Source: Micromonospora trifolii
Lineage (GTDB): Bacteria > Actinomycetota > Actinomycetes > Mycobacteriales > Micromonosporaceae
Direction: 5' to 3'
DNA: 64,000 nucleotides
Assembly: GCF_022229005.1 (NCBI RefSeq)
Contig: NZ_JAKKFD010000008.1
Span: 62,001 to 126,000, forward strand
Shown: positions 25,028 to 33,305 of the stretch, piece by piece
Layout of the letters: each line of letters starts with the position of its first letter
Position numbering within the stretch: position 1 is the first letter of the stretch
Position numbers and translations under genes: made by a program
Notes under the pieces: generated by a model
What the model was told of the DNA's origin: nothing
Seen by the model: the letters and a program-made list of their open reading frames with translations, nothing else
Database searches by the model: none

Positions 25028-27277
25028 ATGACCGAGCAGAGCGAGGTCATCAGGCAGCAGACCGGGGAGGCCAACTCGATGGGCAGCGTCCAGATCGTCA
25101 CCACGATCCTCGCGGCCGCCATCACCGCCGTGGCGGTGTGGCTTGCGGTGCGTGCGGTCCTGAAGATGGTGGCAGTCATCCGGCTCGGGCAACCCGCGCC
25201 GGAGCGGTTCTCCGACAAGGTCGCCCGCGCCAGGACGATGCTCGTGGAGACGGCCGGCCACACCCGGATGCTCAAGTGGGGCGTGGTGGGCGCCGCGCAC
25301 TGGTTCGTGATGGTCGGCTTCGTCGTGCTGTCGCTGCTGGTGCTCGAGGCGTACTTCGAGGTGGTCACCACCGACGGCGGTCTGCCGATCATCGGGCACT
25401 GGACGATCTTCGGTCTGGTCACCGAGATCATCGGGGTGCTGGGTCTGGTCGGCATCCTGGTGCTGATGGCGATCCGGCTGCGTAACCGGCCGACCCGCCC
25501 GGGTGGGCGGTCCCGGTTCACCGGCTCGACCATGTGGCAGGGCTACTTCGTCGAGTGGATCGTGCTGTTGGTCCTGATCTTCGGCTTCGTGATCCGGGGC
25601 TTCAAGGTCGCCACCGACCACTTCGAGTTCCCGTTCTGGGCCACCCCGGTCAGCCACGCGGTCGGTGCGGTGCTGCCCGACTGGGCGGACGGCGTCAGCG
25701 TCGCCGCAGCCATCAAGATCATTATTTCGATGACGTGGCTGATCGTCATCTCCCTGAACGTCACGATGGGCGTCGCCTGGCACCGCTTCCTGGCGTTCCC
25801 CAACATCTTCTTCAAGCGGGAGCCCGCCAAGCCGGCCGGCTCCGGTCTCGGCGCGCTGCGCCCGATGACGAGCCAGGGCAAGCCGCTCGACTTCGAGGAG
25901 GCCGACCCGGAGAAGGACCAGTTCGGCGTCGCCCACGTCGAGCAGTTCAGCTGGAAGGGCCTCCTGGACTTCAGCACCTGCACCGAGTGCGGTCGCTGCC
26001 AGTCGCAGTGCCCGGCCTGGAACACCGGCAAGCCCCTGTCGCCCAAGCTGCTCATCCTGAGCCTGCGCGACCACGCGTACGCCAAGGCGCCCTACCTGCT
26101 GGCCGGCGGCGGCAAGGACCTGACCGGCGAGGAGAAGGCCACCCAGGCGCAGCTCGCCCACCTGGACGTGCTGGCCCTCGCCGAGGCCGACAAGCCGTTG
26201 ATCGGCACCGCCGAGGAGGGCGGTGTCATCGACCCGGACGTGCTCTGGTCCTGCACCACCTGCGGCGCCTGTGTCGAGCAGTGCCCGGTGGACATCGAGC
26301 ACGTCGACCACATCGTCGACATGCGCCGCTACCAGGTCCTGATCGAGTCGAGCTTCCCCTCCGAGGCCGGCGTGATGCTGCGCAACCTGGAGAACAAGGG
26401 CAACCCGTGGGGCGCCCCGCAGAACACCCGCGAGGACTGGACCAAGGGCCTGGACTTCGAGGTGCCCCGGGTCGGCGAGGTGGACGACTTCGAGTACCTG
26501 TTCTGGGTCGGCTGCGCCGGCGCGTTCGAGGACCGGGCCAAGAAGACCACCCGGGCGGTGGCCACGCTGCTCAACGAGGCGGGCGTGACGTTCGCGATCC
26601 TGGGCGAGGGCGAGACCTGCTCCGGTGACCCGGCGCGCCGGATCGGCAACGAGTTCGTCTACCAGATGCTCGCCCAGCAGAACGTGGAGACGCTGAACGA
26701 GGCGTTCGAGGGCCGGGACAAGGCCAAGCGCAAGATCGTCGCGACCTGCCCGCACTGCTTCAACACCCTGGGCAACGAGTACGGGCAGCTCGGCGGGGAG
26801 TTCGAGGTGGTCCACCACACCCAACTGCTCGCTCACCTGGTCGCCACCGGGAAGCTCACGCCGGTGCAGCCGGTCGACGGCGGCGTCACCTACCACGACC
26901 CCTGCTACCTGGGTCGACACAACCGTGTCTTCGCGGCCCCCCGGGAGGTGCTCGGCGACGCCATCGCTGGCGAGCTGACCGAGATGCCGCGTAACAGCGA
27001 ACGCTCCTTCTGCTGCGGTGCTGGCGGCGCCCGGATGTGGATGGAAGAGAAGATCGGCAAGCGGATCAACGTGGACCGGGTCGAGGAGGCCATGGCCACC
27101 GGGGCGAAGACGGTGGCGGTCGGCTGCCCGTTCTGCTCGACGATGCTGAACGACGGGGTCAACGGCAAGGGCGCCGGCGAACAGGTCGAGGTGATCGACG
27201 TGGCGAGCGTGCTGCTCCGTTCGGTCAAGCCCGAGCAGTCGCAGGGCGGCAAGGAGACCGCGCCGGTCGGCGGCTGA
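25028..27277 (+). CDS. EtfD-like membrane Fe-S oxidoreductase (heterodisulfide-reductase-related)
   Basis: 749 residues. About five membrane helices fill the first 250 residues; then a two-cluster 4Fe-4S ferredoxin region (CTECGRCQSQCP and CTTCGACVEQCPVD) and two CCG cysteine-rich domains (ETCSGDP with CPHCFNTLGNEY; HDPCYLGRHN with FCCGAGGARMW and CPFCSTML), as in HdrD-type proteins. It matches mycobacterial Rv0338c, named EtfD, the membrane acceptor passing electrons from electron-transfer flavoprotein to the respiratory chain during fatty acid beta-oxidation. ATG 25028 fits a leaderless transcript (TAGGCT then seven bases); ATG 25079, preceded by GGAGG, is the alternative. A shared operator links it to the acyl-CoA dehydrogenase gene. 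Confidence 0.9.
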   Translation: MTEQSEVIRQQTGEANSMGSVQIVTTILAAAITAVAVWLAVRAVLKMVAVIRLGQPAPERFSDKVARARTMLVETAGHTRMLKWGVVGAAHWFVMVGFVVLSLLVLEAYFEVVTTDGGLPIIGHWTIFGLVTEIIGVLGLVGILVLMAIRLRNRPTRPGGRSRFTGSTMWQGYFVEWIVLLVLIFGFVIRGFKVATDHFEFPFWATPVSHAVGAVLPDWADGVSVAAAIKIIISMTWLIVISLNVTMGVAWHRFLAFPNIFFKREPAKPAGSGLGALRPMTSQGKPLDFEEADPEKDQFGVAHVEQFSWKGLLDFSTCTECGRCQSQCPAWNTGKPLSPKLLILSLRDHAYAKAPYLLAGGGKDLTGEEKATQAQLAHLDVLALAEADKPLIGTAEEGGVIDPDVLWSCTTCGACVEQCPVDIEHVDHIVDMRRYQVLIESSFPSEAGVMLRNLENKGNPWGAPQNTREDWTKGLDFEVPRVGEVDDFEYLFWVGCAGAFEDRAKKTTRAVATLLNEAGVTFAILGEGETCSGDPARRIGNEFVYQMLAQQNVETLNEAFEGRDKAKRKIVATCPHCFNTLGNEYGQLGGEFEVVHHTQLLAHLVATGKLTPVQPVDGGVTYHDPCYLGRHNRVFAAPREVLGDAIAGELTEMPRNSERSFCCGAGGARMWMEEKIGKRINVDRVEEAMATGAKTVAVGCPFCSTMLNDGVNGKGAGEQVEVIDVASVLLRSVKPEQSQGGKETAPVGG

Positions 27278-27303
27278 GACGCATACCCCTGGGATCTGTT
27301 CAT

Positions 27304-27339
27304 CGACGGCGGGCGGCCCCCTGAGGGCCGCCGCCGTCG
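27304..27339. terminator. Hairpin after the EtfD-like gene
   Basis: CGACGGCGG, one bulged G, CGGCCC, loop CCTGA, then the complement GGGCCGCCGCCGTCG. It starts 27 bases after the stop. Confidence 0.75.
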
Positions 27340-27382
27340 TGCAAGAATCTCGCCGAGGTGAGGCGACATCGACGGCCTACTC

Positions 27383-28708
27383 TTGACGACGTTGTTGCCC
27401 CTGGTCGGCTTCGTAGCCCTGACCGCGGGCAACGCGTTCTTCGTCGCGGCCGAGTTCGCCCTGGTCACTGTCGACCGGGCGGAGATCGACCGGCGGGCCG
27501 CCGCGGGCGACCAGGCCGCCCTGACGGTACGCACGGCGTTGCGCGAACTCTCCTTTCAGCTCTCCGGGGCGCAGCTCGGCATCACCATCACCGCGCTGCT
27601 CACCGGCTACCTGGCCGAGCCGGCCCTGGCTCGGCTCTTCACCCCGCTGCTGCGCCCGCTGGCCGGAGACAGCACCGAGCGGCTCACCCCGTTCATCGCG
27701 TTGGCCCTGGCCACGCTGATCTCCATGCTCTTCGGCGAGTTGGTGCCGAAGAACGCGGCGCTGGCCCGGCCCATGCCGGCAGCGCTGGCCACGGCCGGCC
27801 CGATGCACACCTTCTCCCGGACGTTCGGCTGGGTGATCCGAGGGTTGAACGGATCGGCGAACCGACTGGTCCGGGCACTCGGCGTGGAGCCGCAGGAGGA
27901 GTTGGCCAGCGCCCGCTCGCCGGAGGAACTGGGCCTGCTGGCGGGTATCTCGGCGCGGGCCGGGGCCCTGCCCACCGACACCGCGATGCTGCTGCGTCGC
28001 ACCATCCGCTTCGGTGACAAACGGGCCGCGGAGGCGATGACCCCCAGGGTGGACGTGGTCGCGCTGCGCGCCACGGCCACAGTGGCCGAGCTGCTGGAGG
28101 AGTCGCGGCGGACCGGGCGGACCCGCTTCCCTGTGTACGAGGAGACACTGGACCTGGTGACCGGCGTGGCCGGCGTGCCGGACGCGTTGGGCGTGCCACT
28201 GGCCGACCGGGCGTCGACCCGGGTCGCCGCGGTGGCCCGTGAGCCGGTGTACGTGCCGGAGAGCCTGAACCTGGACGGTGTCCTGGCCGCGCTGAAGGCG
28301 GCCGGGGCCGACCTGGCCATCGTGGTCGACGAGTACGGCGGCACGGACGGCGTGGTGACCGTCGAGGACCTCGTCGAGGAGCTGGTCGGAGAGATCGCCG
28401 ACGAGTTCGACCCGGCGAGCGTGGACGACCACGGGTCGGCCGAGCTGACAGTGCCGGGCGATGAGCGCACTGTGCTGGTCGACGGTGTGCTCCGCTCCGA
28501 CGAGTTGGCCGAGCAGACCGGCTTCCGGCTGCCCGAGGGGCCGTACGAGACGTTGGCCGGGTTCCTGATGGCCCGGCTCGGGCACATCCCGCTCGCCGGC
28601 GAGACGGTCGAGACGGGCGGCTGGGAGTTCACTGTGGTCGAGGTGGAGCGGCACCGGATCGAGCAGGTCCGGGTGTTGCGCCCGGCGGATCCGGACGACG
28701 ATGACTGA
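27383..28708 (+). CDS. CNNM/CBS-domain hemolysin-family transporter (full length)
   Basis: 441 residues in HlyC/CorC order: DUF21 membrane domain with four helices (1 to about 190; LVGFVALTAGNAFFVAAEFA), a CBS pair (about 215-340) and a C-terminal CorC_HlyC domain (about 350-435). CNNM/CorC proteins move Mg2+ or Na+ across the membrane, gated by nucleotide at the CBS pair. The start is TTG 27383, the only one that keeps the conserved N-terminus; no clear ribosome site is visible. Overlaps the next paralogue by eight bases, so the two probably form a heteromer or a linked pair. Confidence 0.9.
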   Translation: MTTLLPLVGFVALTAGNAFFVAAEFALVTVDRAEIDRRAAAGDQAALTVRTALRELSFQLSGAQLGITITALLTGYLAEPALARLFTPLLRPLAGDSTERLTPFIALALATLISMLFGELVPKNAALARPMPAALATAGPMHTFSRTFGWVIRGLNGSANRLVRALGVEPQEELASARSPEELGLLAGISARAGALPTDTAMLLRRTIRFGDKRAAEAMTPRVDVVALRATATVAELLEESRRTGRTRFPVYEETLDLVTGVAGVPDALGVPLADRASTRVAAVAREPVYVPESLNLDGVLAALKAAGADLAIVVDEYGGTDGVVTVEDLVEELVGEIADEFDPASVDDHGSAELTVPGDERTVLVDGVLRSDELAEQTGFRLPEGPYETLAGFLMARLGHIPLAGETVETGGWEFTVVEVERHRIEQVRVLRPADPDDDD

Positions 28709-29702
28709 ACTGTTGGTGACAGTGCTGCTACTGCTCGGCAACGGGTTCTTCGTGGGCAGCGAGTTCGCGCTCATCGCGTCCCGCCGGACAGTGATCGAGC
28801 CGCTGGCCGCCGGGTCGAAACGCGCCCGCTGGGCGTTGTCGGCGATGAACCAGATCCCCTTGATGATCGCTGGCGCGCAGCTCGGCATCACTGTCTGCTC
28901 GTTGGGTCTGGGCGCGATCGCCGAGCCGGCGTTGGCCCACCTGCTGGAGCCGCCGTTCCACGCGGCCGGCCTGCCGGAGCGGGCGGTGCACCCGGTGGCG
29001 TTCGTGCTGGCACTGGGCGTGGTGGTCTTCCTGCACACTGTCGTCGGCGAGATGGTTCCGAAGAACATCACGCTTGCCGGCCCGGAGGTCTCCGCGCTCT
29101 GGCTCGGCCCGGCGATGCTGGCATTCTGTGTGGCCACCAAACCGTTGTTGCTCGCGATGAAATGGGCGGCCCGACGGGTGCTCGCGTTCTGGCGGATCGA
29201 GGCGTCGGAGGCGGTGAAGACGGTCTTCACCGCCGAGGAGTTGGCCGGGTTGGTCTCCCAGGCGCGAACCGAGGGGCTGCTCGACGCGGAGCAGCACGCG
29301 CGGATCACCGGCGCGCTGGCCCTGCACGCGCGGACGGCGGCGGACGCGCTGCAACCGTGGTCGACTGTGGTGACAGTGGCCGAGGACGTGTCGCCTGCGT
29401 CGCTGGAGGTGCTGGCGACCCGGACCGGCCGGTCCCGGTTCCCGGTGGTGCAGCGGTCGACCCGTCGGGTGCTCGGCTTTGTGCACGTCAAGGACGTGCT
29501 CGGGTACGCCGGGCAGGGTCGCCGGTCCCCGGTGCCGGCCGACGTCTACCGGCCGCTGGCGGTGGTGCCGCCGGAGCGTACGTTGGCCGATCTGCTGCTG
29601 GCCATGCGCCGCGAGCGGCGGCACATGGTGCTGGTCAGCGACGGGCGACGGCCGCTCGGTGTGGTCACTCTTGACGATGTATTGACCGCAATCGTTGGCT
29701 GA
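28701..29702 (+). CDS. CNNM/CBS-domain protein lacking the CorC_HlyC end
   Basis: 333 residues: DUF21 domain (1 to about 185, LLLLGNGFFVGSEFALIASR) and a CBS pair (about 205-333, ending PLGVVTLDDVLTAIVG). The C-terminal CorC_HlyC domain found in its upstream neighbour is absent, a recurrent arrangement in actinobacterial tandem pairs. It is translationally linked to that gene (eight-base overlap), which suggests the pair works as one membrane complex. Confidence 0.9.
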   Translation: MTELLVTVLLLLGNGFFVGSEFALIASRRTVIEPLAAGSKRARWALSAMNQIPLMIAGAQLGITVCSLGLGAIAEPALAHLLEPPFHAAGLPERAVHPVAFVLALGVVVFLHTVVGEMVPKNITLAGPEVSALWLGPAMLAFCVATKPLLLAMKWAARRVLAFWRIEASEAVKTVFTAEELAGLVSQARTEGLLDAEQHARITGALALHARTAADALQPWSTVVTVAEDVSPASLEVLATRTGRSRFPVVQRSTRRVLGFVHVKDVLGYAGQGRRSPVPADVYRPLAVVPPERTLADLLLAMRRERRHMVLVSDGRRPLGVVTLDDVLTAIVG

Positions 29703-29795
29703 TGGACCAATACCCTTGGTGTGCAAGCGGTTGCACGACAGTGATGGTTACGGCGCTCACCTTGATTACCGCCTCAAGCTTCCCTAATGTGGGGC

Positions 29796-29856
29796 ACCGA
29801 CCGCTGTGGGTCGTCTGCCTCGGCCCTTCCCTCACGCGAGGCGCCCGGCGGTCGGT
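29796..29856 (+). promoter_or_regulatory. Structured leader before the first NlpC/P60 gene
   Basis: ACCGACCGC (29796-29804) is the exact complement of GCGGTCGGT (29848-29856), and GCCTC/GAGGC pair inside the loop. The structure ends four bases before the AAGGAG ribosome site, so it could mask or release translation. It does not look like the c-di-AMP riboswitch before the second NlpC/P60 gene. Confidence 0.4.
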
Positions 29857-29875
29857 TGCAAAGGAGTCGGTGCCG

Positions 29876-30883
29876 GTGGCAACCATGCCCCCTCATCGTC
29901 ACGACCTGTTTGCGTCTGCTCGCTCTGGTGGCCTGCGCCGCGCCGCGCACCGGGTGCTGATCCTGGTCGCTGCGGCGGCGGTCGGCGCCGGTCTGCTGAC
30001 CGCGCCGGCACATGCCGCGCCCACGGTCGACGAGATCGAGGCGCAGATCGACAAGAAGTGGGAGCAGTTGGAGCCCACTATCGAGCAGTACAACAAGGTC
30101 CGGGCGCAGCTGAAGGTCAACCGGCAGAAGTCGGCGGACCTCCAGAAGAAGATCGAACCGCTGGCGCTGCAGAGCGAAATGGCGCTCAACCGGGTCGGCG
30201 ACCTCGCCTCCCGCTACTACATCTCGGGCCCGTCGCACGACATTGGCGCGCTGCTGGTCAGCGCCAAGCCGGACACGCTCACGGAGCAGCTCACCATCCT
30301 CGACCGGCTCGCTTCACAGGAGCGCAAGCAGGTCGAGGGCGTGCTGGCCGTGCGGGCCAAGTACGACGGCGAGAAGCAGAAGCTGGACGCGCTGATCGTC
30401 ACCCAGACCAAGCAGCAGAACGAGCTGGCGGCGAAGAAGAAGCAGATCGACGCCGAGATCAAGCAGCTTGAGGCGTCGATGCCCAAGACCACTGTCAAGA
30501 CCGCGGCCTGCCCGACCATCAACGGGGTGTTCAGCGCAGCGGCACGCACCGCGATCAAGACCGCCTGCGGCAAGGTCGGCAAGCCGTACGTCTGGGGTGC
30601 CACCGGGCCGAACTCGTTCGACTGCTCGGGGCTGACCCAGTACGCCTACAAGGCGGCCGGGATCTACCTCACCCACCACACCGGTGACCAGTGGAACGAG
30701 GGCAAGGCCGTCTCGCGAGCCGATGCCCGCCCCGGTGACCTGGTCTTCTTCTTCTCCGGCCTGAGTCACGTCGGGCTGTATCTGGGGAACAACACAATGG
30801 TGCACGCGCCACGTGCCGGTAAGCCGGTGCAGGTGTCCAGCATCAACACCATGCCTGTCGCCGGGTTCCGCAGACCTGGCTGA
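29876..30883 (+). CDS. Secreted NlpC/P60 peptidoglycan endopeptidase (copy 1)
   Basis: 335 residues from GTG 29876 (AAGGAG nine bases upstream). Long twin-basic signal peptide (about 1-46, LILVAAAAVGAGLLTAPAHA), an extended coiled coil (about 50-195, resembling RipA/RipC N-terminal helices) and a C-terminal NlpC/P60 domain (about 215-335) with catalytic Cys in NSFDCSGLTQYAY and His in LSHVGLYLG and MVHAP. Such enzymes cut the D-Glu-meso-DAP bond of stem peptides during daughter-cell separation, and the coiled coil usually keeps them inactive until released. Paralogous to the gene at 33306. Confidence 0.93.
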   Translation: MATMPPHRHDLFASARSGGLRRAAHRVLILVAAAAVGAGLLTAPAHAAPTVDEIEAQIDKKWEQLEPTIEQYNKVRAQLKVNRQKSADLQKKIEPLALQSEMALNRVGDLASRYYISGPSHDIGALLVSAKPDTLTEQLTILDRLASQERKQVEGVLAVRAKYDGEKQKLDALIVTQTKQQNELAAKKKQIDAEIKQLEASMPKTTVKTAACPTINGVFSAAARTAIKTACGKVGKPYVWGATGPNSFDCSGLTQYAYKAAGIYLTHHTGDQWNEGKAVSRADARPGDLVFFFSGLSHVGLYLGNNTMVHAPRAGKPVQVSSINTMPVAGFRRPG

Positions 30884-30897
30884 TCCACCTCGCGCAA

Positions 30898-30934
30898 CAC
30901 GAAGGCCCCCGGTCACCGACCGGGGGCCTTCGTG
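30898..30934. terminator. Perfect 17-bp hairpin
   Basis: CACGAAGGCCCCCGGTC, three-base loop, exact complement. It lies between the ends of the NlpC/P60 gene and the convergent amidase gene and can terminate both. Confidence 0.9.
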
Positions 30935-30938
30935 GTTC

Positions 30939-32921
30939 TCAGCGGGGCGCGCCGACCGGGGACGGCAGCAGCTGCACGTCGGCGAGGTCGACGTACATGA
31001 TCCGGTGGCCGAACTGGATCTGCGCGTACCGGTTCTTGCCGCGAATCACCGTCCAGTCGCCGGGCGAGGAGCCGTCGAACGTGCTGGCCCGGTAGTACTC
31101 GCCGGCCAGCACCGCGCCGACGGCGTACCGCTGCCCGGCCGCCAGGGTGTACTGCAGCGGCGAGATCGCCTGGTAGGGCACCCCTTCCGGGTACGCGGAC
31201 TGCTCCGGGTACGCCCGTCCGTAGACCGGAATGGTGGTCCGTCCGGGCTTCGGCGTGGCCACGACGCCGACGGTCCAGCTGGCGGTCGGCGCGGACGCCG
31301 GGTTGTGGAACCAGGCCCGCTGCCCGAGGTACCAGATCGCCGTCCAGTCGCCCTGCCGTCCGGCCAGCGCGTACGTCTGCCCGGCGGACGCCCGGGCCCC
31401 GTGGTCCGACACGACCATCGTGTTCGGGCTGCCGTCCGGGCGGAGCGCGATGTCGTTTACCAGCGGCGCGTCAGCGGACGGTGCGCTGCGCAGCACCACC
31501 GCCGAGGAGCCGCGTGGCACGCAGGGCACGCCGGGGGTGACGCAGTCGGTGAACGCCGGCTGGTTGGTGGCGTAGTCCGGGTCGATTCGGACCAGCCCGG
31601 TGGCCGGGGTGCCGGTGTCCAGGCGAGGCGCGTGCAGCAGGTCGAAGTAGTGCGTCCAGTCCCAGTACGGGCCCGGATCCCAGTGCATCCCCCGCACTGT
31701 CGAGGGAATGGTGCCGGGCACGTTGTCGTGGCCGATGATGTGCTGGCGGTCCAGTGGGATGCCCAGCCGCAGCGCCAGGTGCCGGACCAGCTTCGCCGAG
31801 GTCCGGTACATCGCCTCCGTGTACCAGGTGCCCTGCGCCGCGAAGCCCTCGTGTTCCAACCCGATCGACTTCGCGTTGACGTACCAGTTGCCGGCGTGCC
31901 AGCCGACGTCCTTGGTCTTCACGTGCTGGGCGATGTGCCCGTCGACCGAGCGAAGCGAGTAGTGCCAGCTCACGTAGGTCGGATCCTGGACGAGTCGCAG
32001 GGTCGTGGCCCAACTCGCCTCGGTGTCGTGGATGACGATGTACTCGATCTTCTGCCGCGCGGGTCGGTCGGAGAGGTCGTGGTTGCCGTAGTCCCCGTCG
32101 CCGAACGCCTCGTAGGGTGCCGGGATCCACTCGCAGGAGATGGTGCGGGGGCACTCGACCCCGTCCGGGCGCGCCAGCCGGCGCAGGCCCAGCCGGTCCA
32201 ACCAGGAACGCTCGGGCCGCACCACGCGGGCCGGCAGGGTGATCCGCTGGCCGTCGTCGGTCACCCGGGCTTCGCCAGCGCCGATGGTGGTGAAGACCTC
32301 GTCGGCGAAGGCCGCTGCGGCGTCGGCGCTGTCCGCGCCCGAGTAGCGGGCCACCGCGCCGTACCAGGCCGCCGGGTCGGTGTCCGCGCCGACCGGCGCG
32401 CCCAGATCCCTCTGGTACGCGCTCAGCAGCGCGGCCCCACCCCGGATGTTGAGGCCCGCGTCGGTGCGCAGTGCCTCGGGGGTGGCGCCGGTCAGCGTGG
32501 CGGCGGCGTCCACGGTCTGCAACGCGGCGGTGGACGGCGCGGGGGCCTCGACCGGGCGGGGCGCGGGCACCCGGGCGGGACGGGAATCGTCGCCGCGTGG
32601 ATCCTCGGCACCGGCGTCGTGGTGGCCCCGCCCGGGTAGGGCGGCCACGTGCCGCGCGTCGGTCAGGTGCATCGGGCCGTAGCCGCCACTGGTGCTCGGT
32701 GTGCCGGCGTTGGTGTCCCAGCGCGACTCCAGGTAGGAGACGCCGAGCAGCACGACGGCAGGCACGCCGTACTCGGTGGCCGCTGCGGCGTACTGCTGCT
32801 GGCGGTCGGTGTTGGGCGCGGCGGCGGCCGGGCCGACGGAGAGTGGCACCGTTGTCGCGGCGGCGACCACGGTGGCGGCGAGCAGTGCGCGCCAGCCGGC
32901 CGACAGGGTTGGATGGTGCAT
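30939..32921 (-). CDS. Secreted N-acetylmuramoyl-L-alanine amidase
   Basis: 660 residues. Signal peptide (about 1-36, ALLAATVVAAATTVPLSVGPAAAA), an N-terminal lysozyme/transglycosylase-like segment (VVLLGVSYLESRWDTN, YGPMHL), a low-complexity Ala/Asp linker, an amidase_2 domain (about 310-470: EYIVIHDTEA, VSWHYSLRS, GLEHEGFA, HIIGHDNVPG with zinc-binding histidines) and C-terminal SH3-like repeats (VVLRSAPSADAPLV, YAQIQFGHRIMYV). It would cleave the MurNAc-L-Ala bond. ATG 32921 is preceded by AGGGGG; the frame extends upstream but without a signal peptide. Divergent from the riboswitch-controlled NlpC/P60 gene. Confidence 0.92.
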   Translation of the reverse strand: MHHPTLSAGWRALLAATVVAAATTVPLSVGPAAAAPNTDRQQQYAAAATEYGVPAVVLLGVSYLESRWDTNAGTPSTSGGYGPMHLTDARHVAALPGRGHHDAGAEDPRGDDSRPARVPAPRPVEAPAPSTAALQTVDAAATLTGATPEALRTDAGLNIRGGAALLSAYQRDLGAPVGADTDPAAWYGAVARYSGADSADAAAAFADEVFTTIGAGEARVTDDGQRITLPARVVRPERSWLDRLGLRRLARPDGVECPRTISCEWIPAPYEAFGDGDYGNHDLSDRPARQKIEYIVIHDTEASWATTLRLVQDPTYVSWHYSLRSVDGHIAQHVKTKDVGWHAGNWYVNAKSIGLEHEGFAAQGTWYTEAMYRTSAKLVRHLALRLGIPLDRQHIIGHDNVPGTIPSTVRGMHWDPGPYWDWTHYFDLLHAPRLDTGTPATGLVRIDPDYATNQPAFTDCVTPGVPCVPRGSSAVVLRSAPSADAPLVNDIALRPDGSPNTMVVSDHGARASAGQTYALAGRQGDWTAIWYLGQRAWFHNPASAPTASWTVGVVATPKPGRTTIPVYGRAYPEQSAYPEGVPYQAISPLQYTLAAGQRYAVGAVLAGEYYRASTFDGSSPGDWTVIRGKNRYAQIQFGHRIMYVDLADVQLLPSPVGAPR

Positions 32922-33079
32922 CGAACCCCCTAGATTCTCGCGGAGTGAGGTCAGGTCACCATCGCGCCGTCCGGGAGGTCGCGTCAATACCTTTCTATCT
33001 ATCGAAGTAGATGGAAAGAATTCTTCACACACGGTCGGTGACCTAGTCCAATCCGTACGGAGTGTCACGGCCGCACGGG

Positions 33080-33109
33080 TTGCGGATCGGTAACAGGCGT
33101 CTCTACTCT
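33080..33109 (+). promoter_or_regulatory. Promoter of the c-di-AMP riboswitch transcript
   Basis: TTGCGG (33080-33085) and TACTCT (33104-33109) with an 18-base spacer, about ten bases before the start of the conserved riboswitch sequence. Confidence 0.55.
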
Positions 33110-33117
33110 GGTCATTT

Positions 33118-33292
33118 GTCGGCCCGACAGCAGCTCCGCCCAGCCCGGGCGGTAACGGACCGACACCGCCGAGTCGTTTCCGAGCGAACCGGGGACCCAG
33201 GTCCCTCGGGGTGAATCCGCAGCCACTGCGGTAGGGCGCCGACTTCCCGCCCGAACCCGTCAGCTAACCCGGTAGGCGGTCAGGAAGAAGGA
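33118..33292 (+). promoter_or_regulatory. Cyclic di-AMP riboswitch (ydaO-yuaA class)
   Basis: Conserved ydaO blocks occur in order: GAACCGGGGACCCAGG (about 33184-33199), GGGGTGAATCC (33209-33219), GTAGGGC, then CCCGCCCGAACCCGTCAGC and AACCCGGTAGGCGG just before the NlpC/P60 gene. In actinobacteria this class sits before wall-hydrolase genes (rpf and NlpC/P60) and turns them off when c-di-AMP is high. Boundaries are approximate. Confidence 0.9.
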
Positions 33293-33305
33293 GTACGAGA
33301 CCCCG

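Noticed and set aside
33079-33094. Third GTTAC-N6-GTAAC-like site (GTTGC-GGATCG-GTAAC)
   Set aside because: One arm is mismatched and it overlaps the -35 hexamer of the riboswitch promoter, which may explain the resemblance; its genes do not fit the lipid theme. Not counted as an operator.
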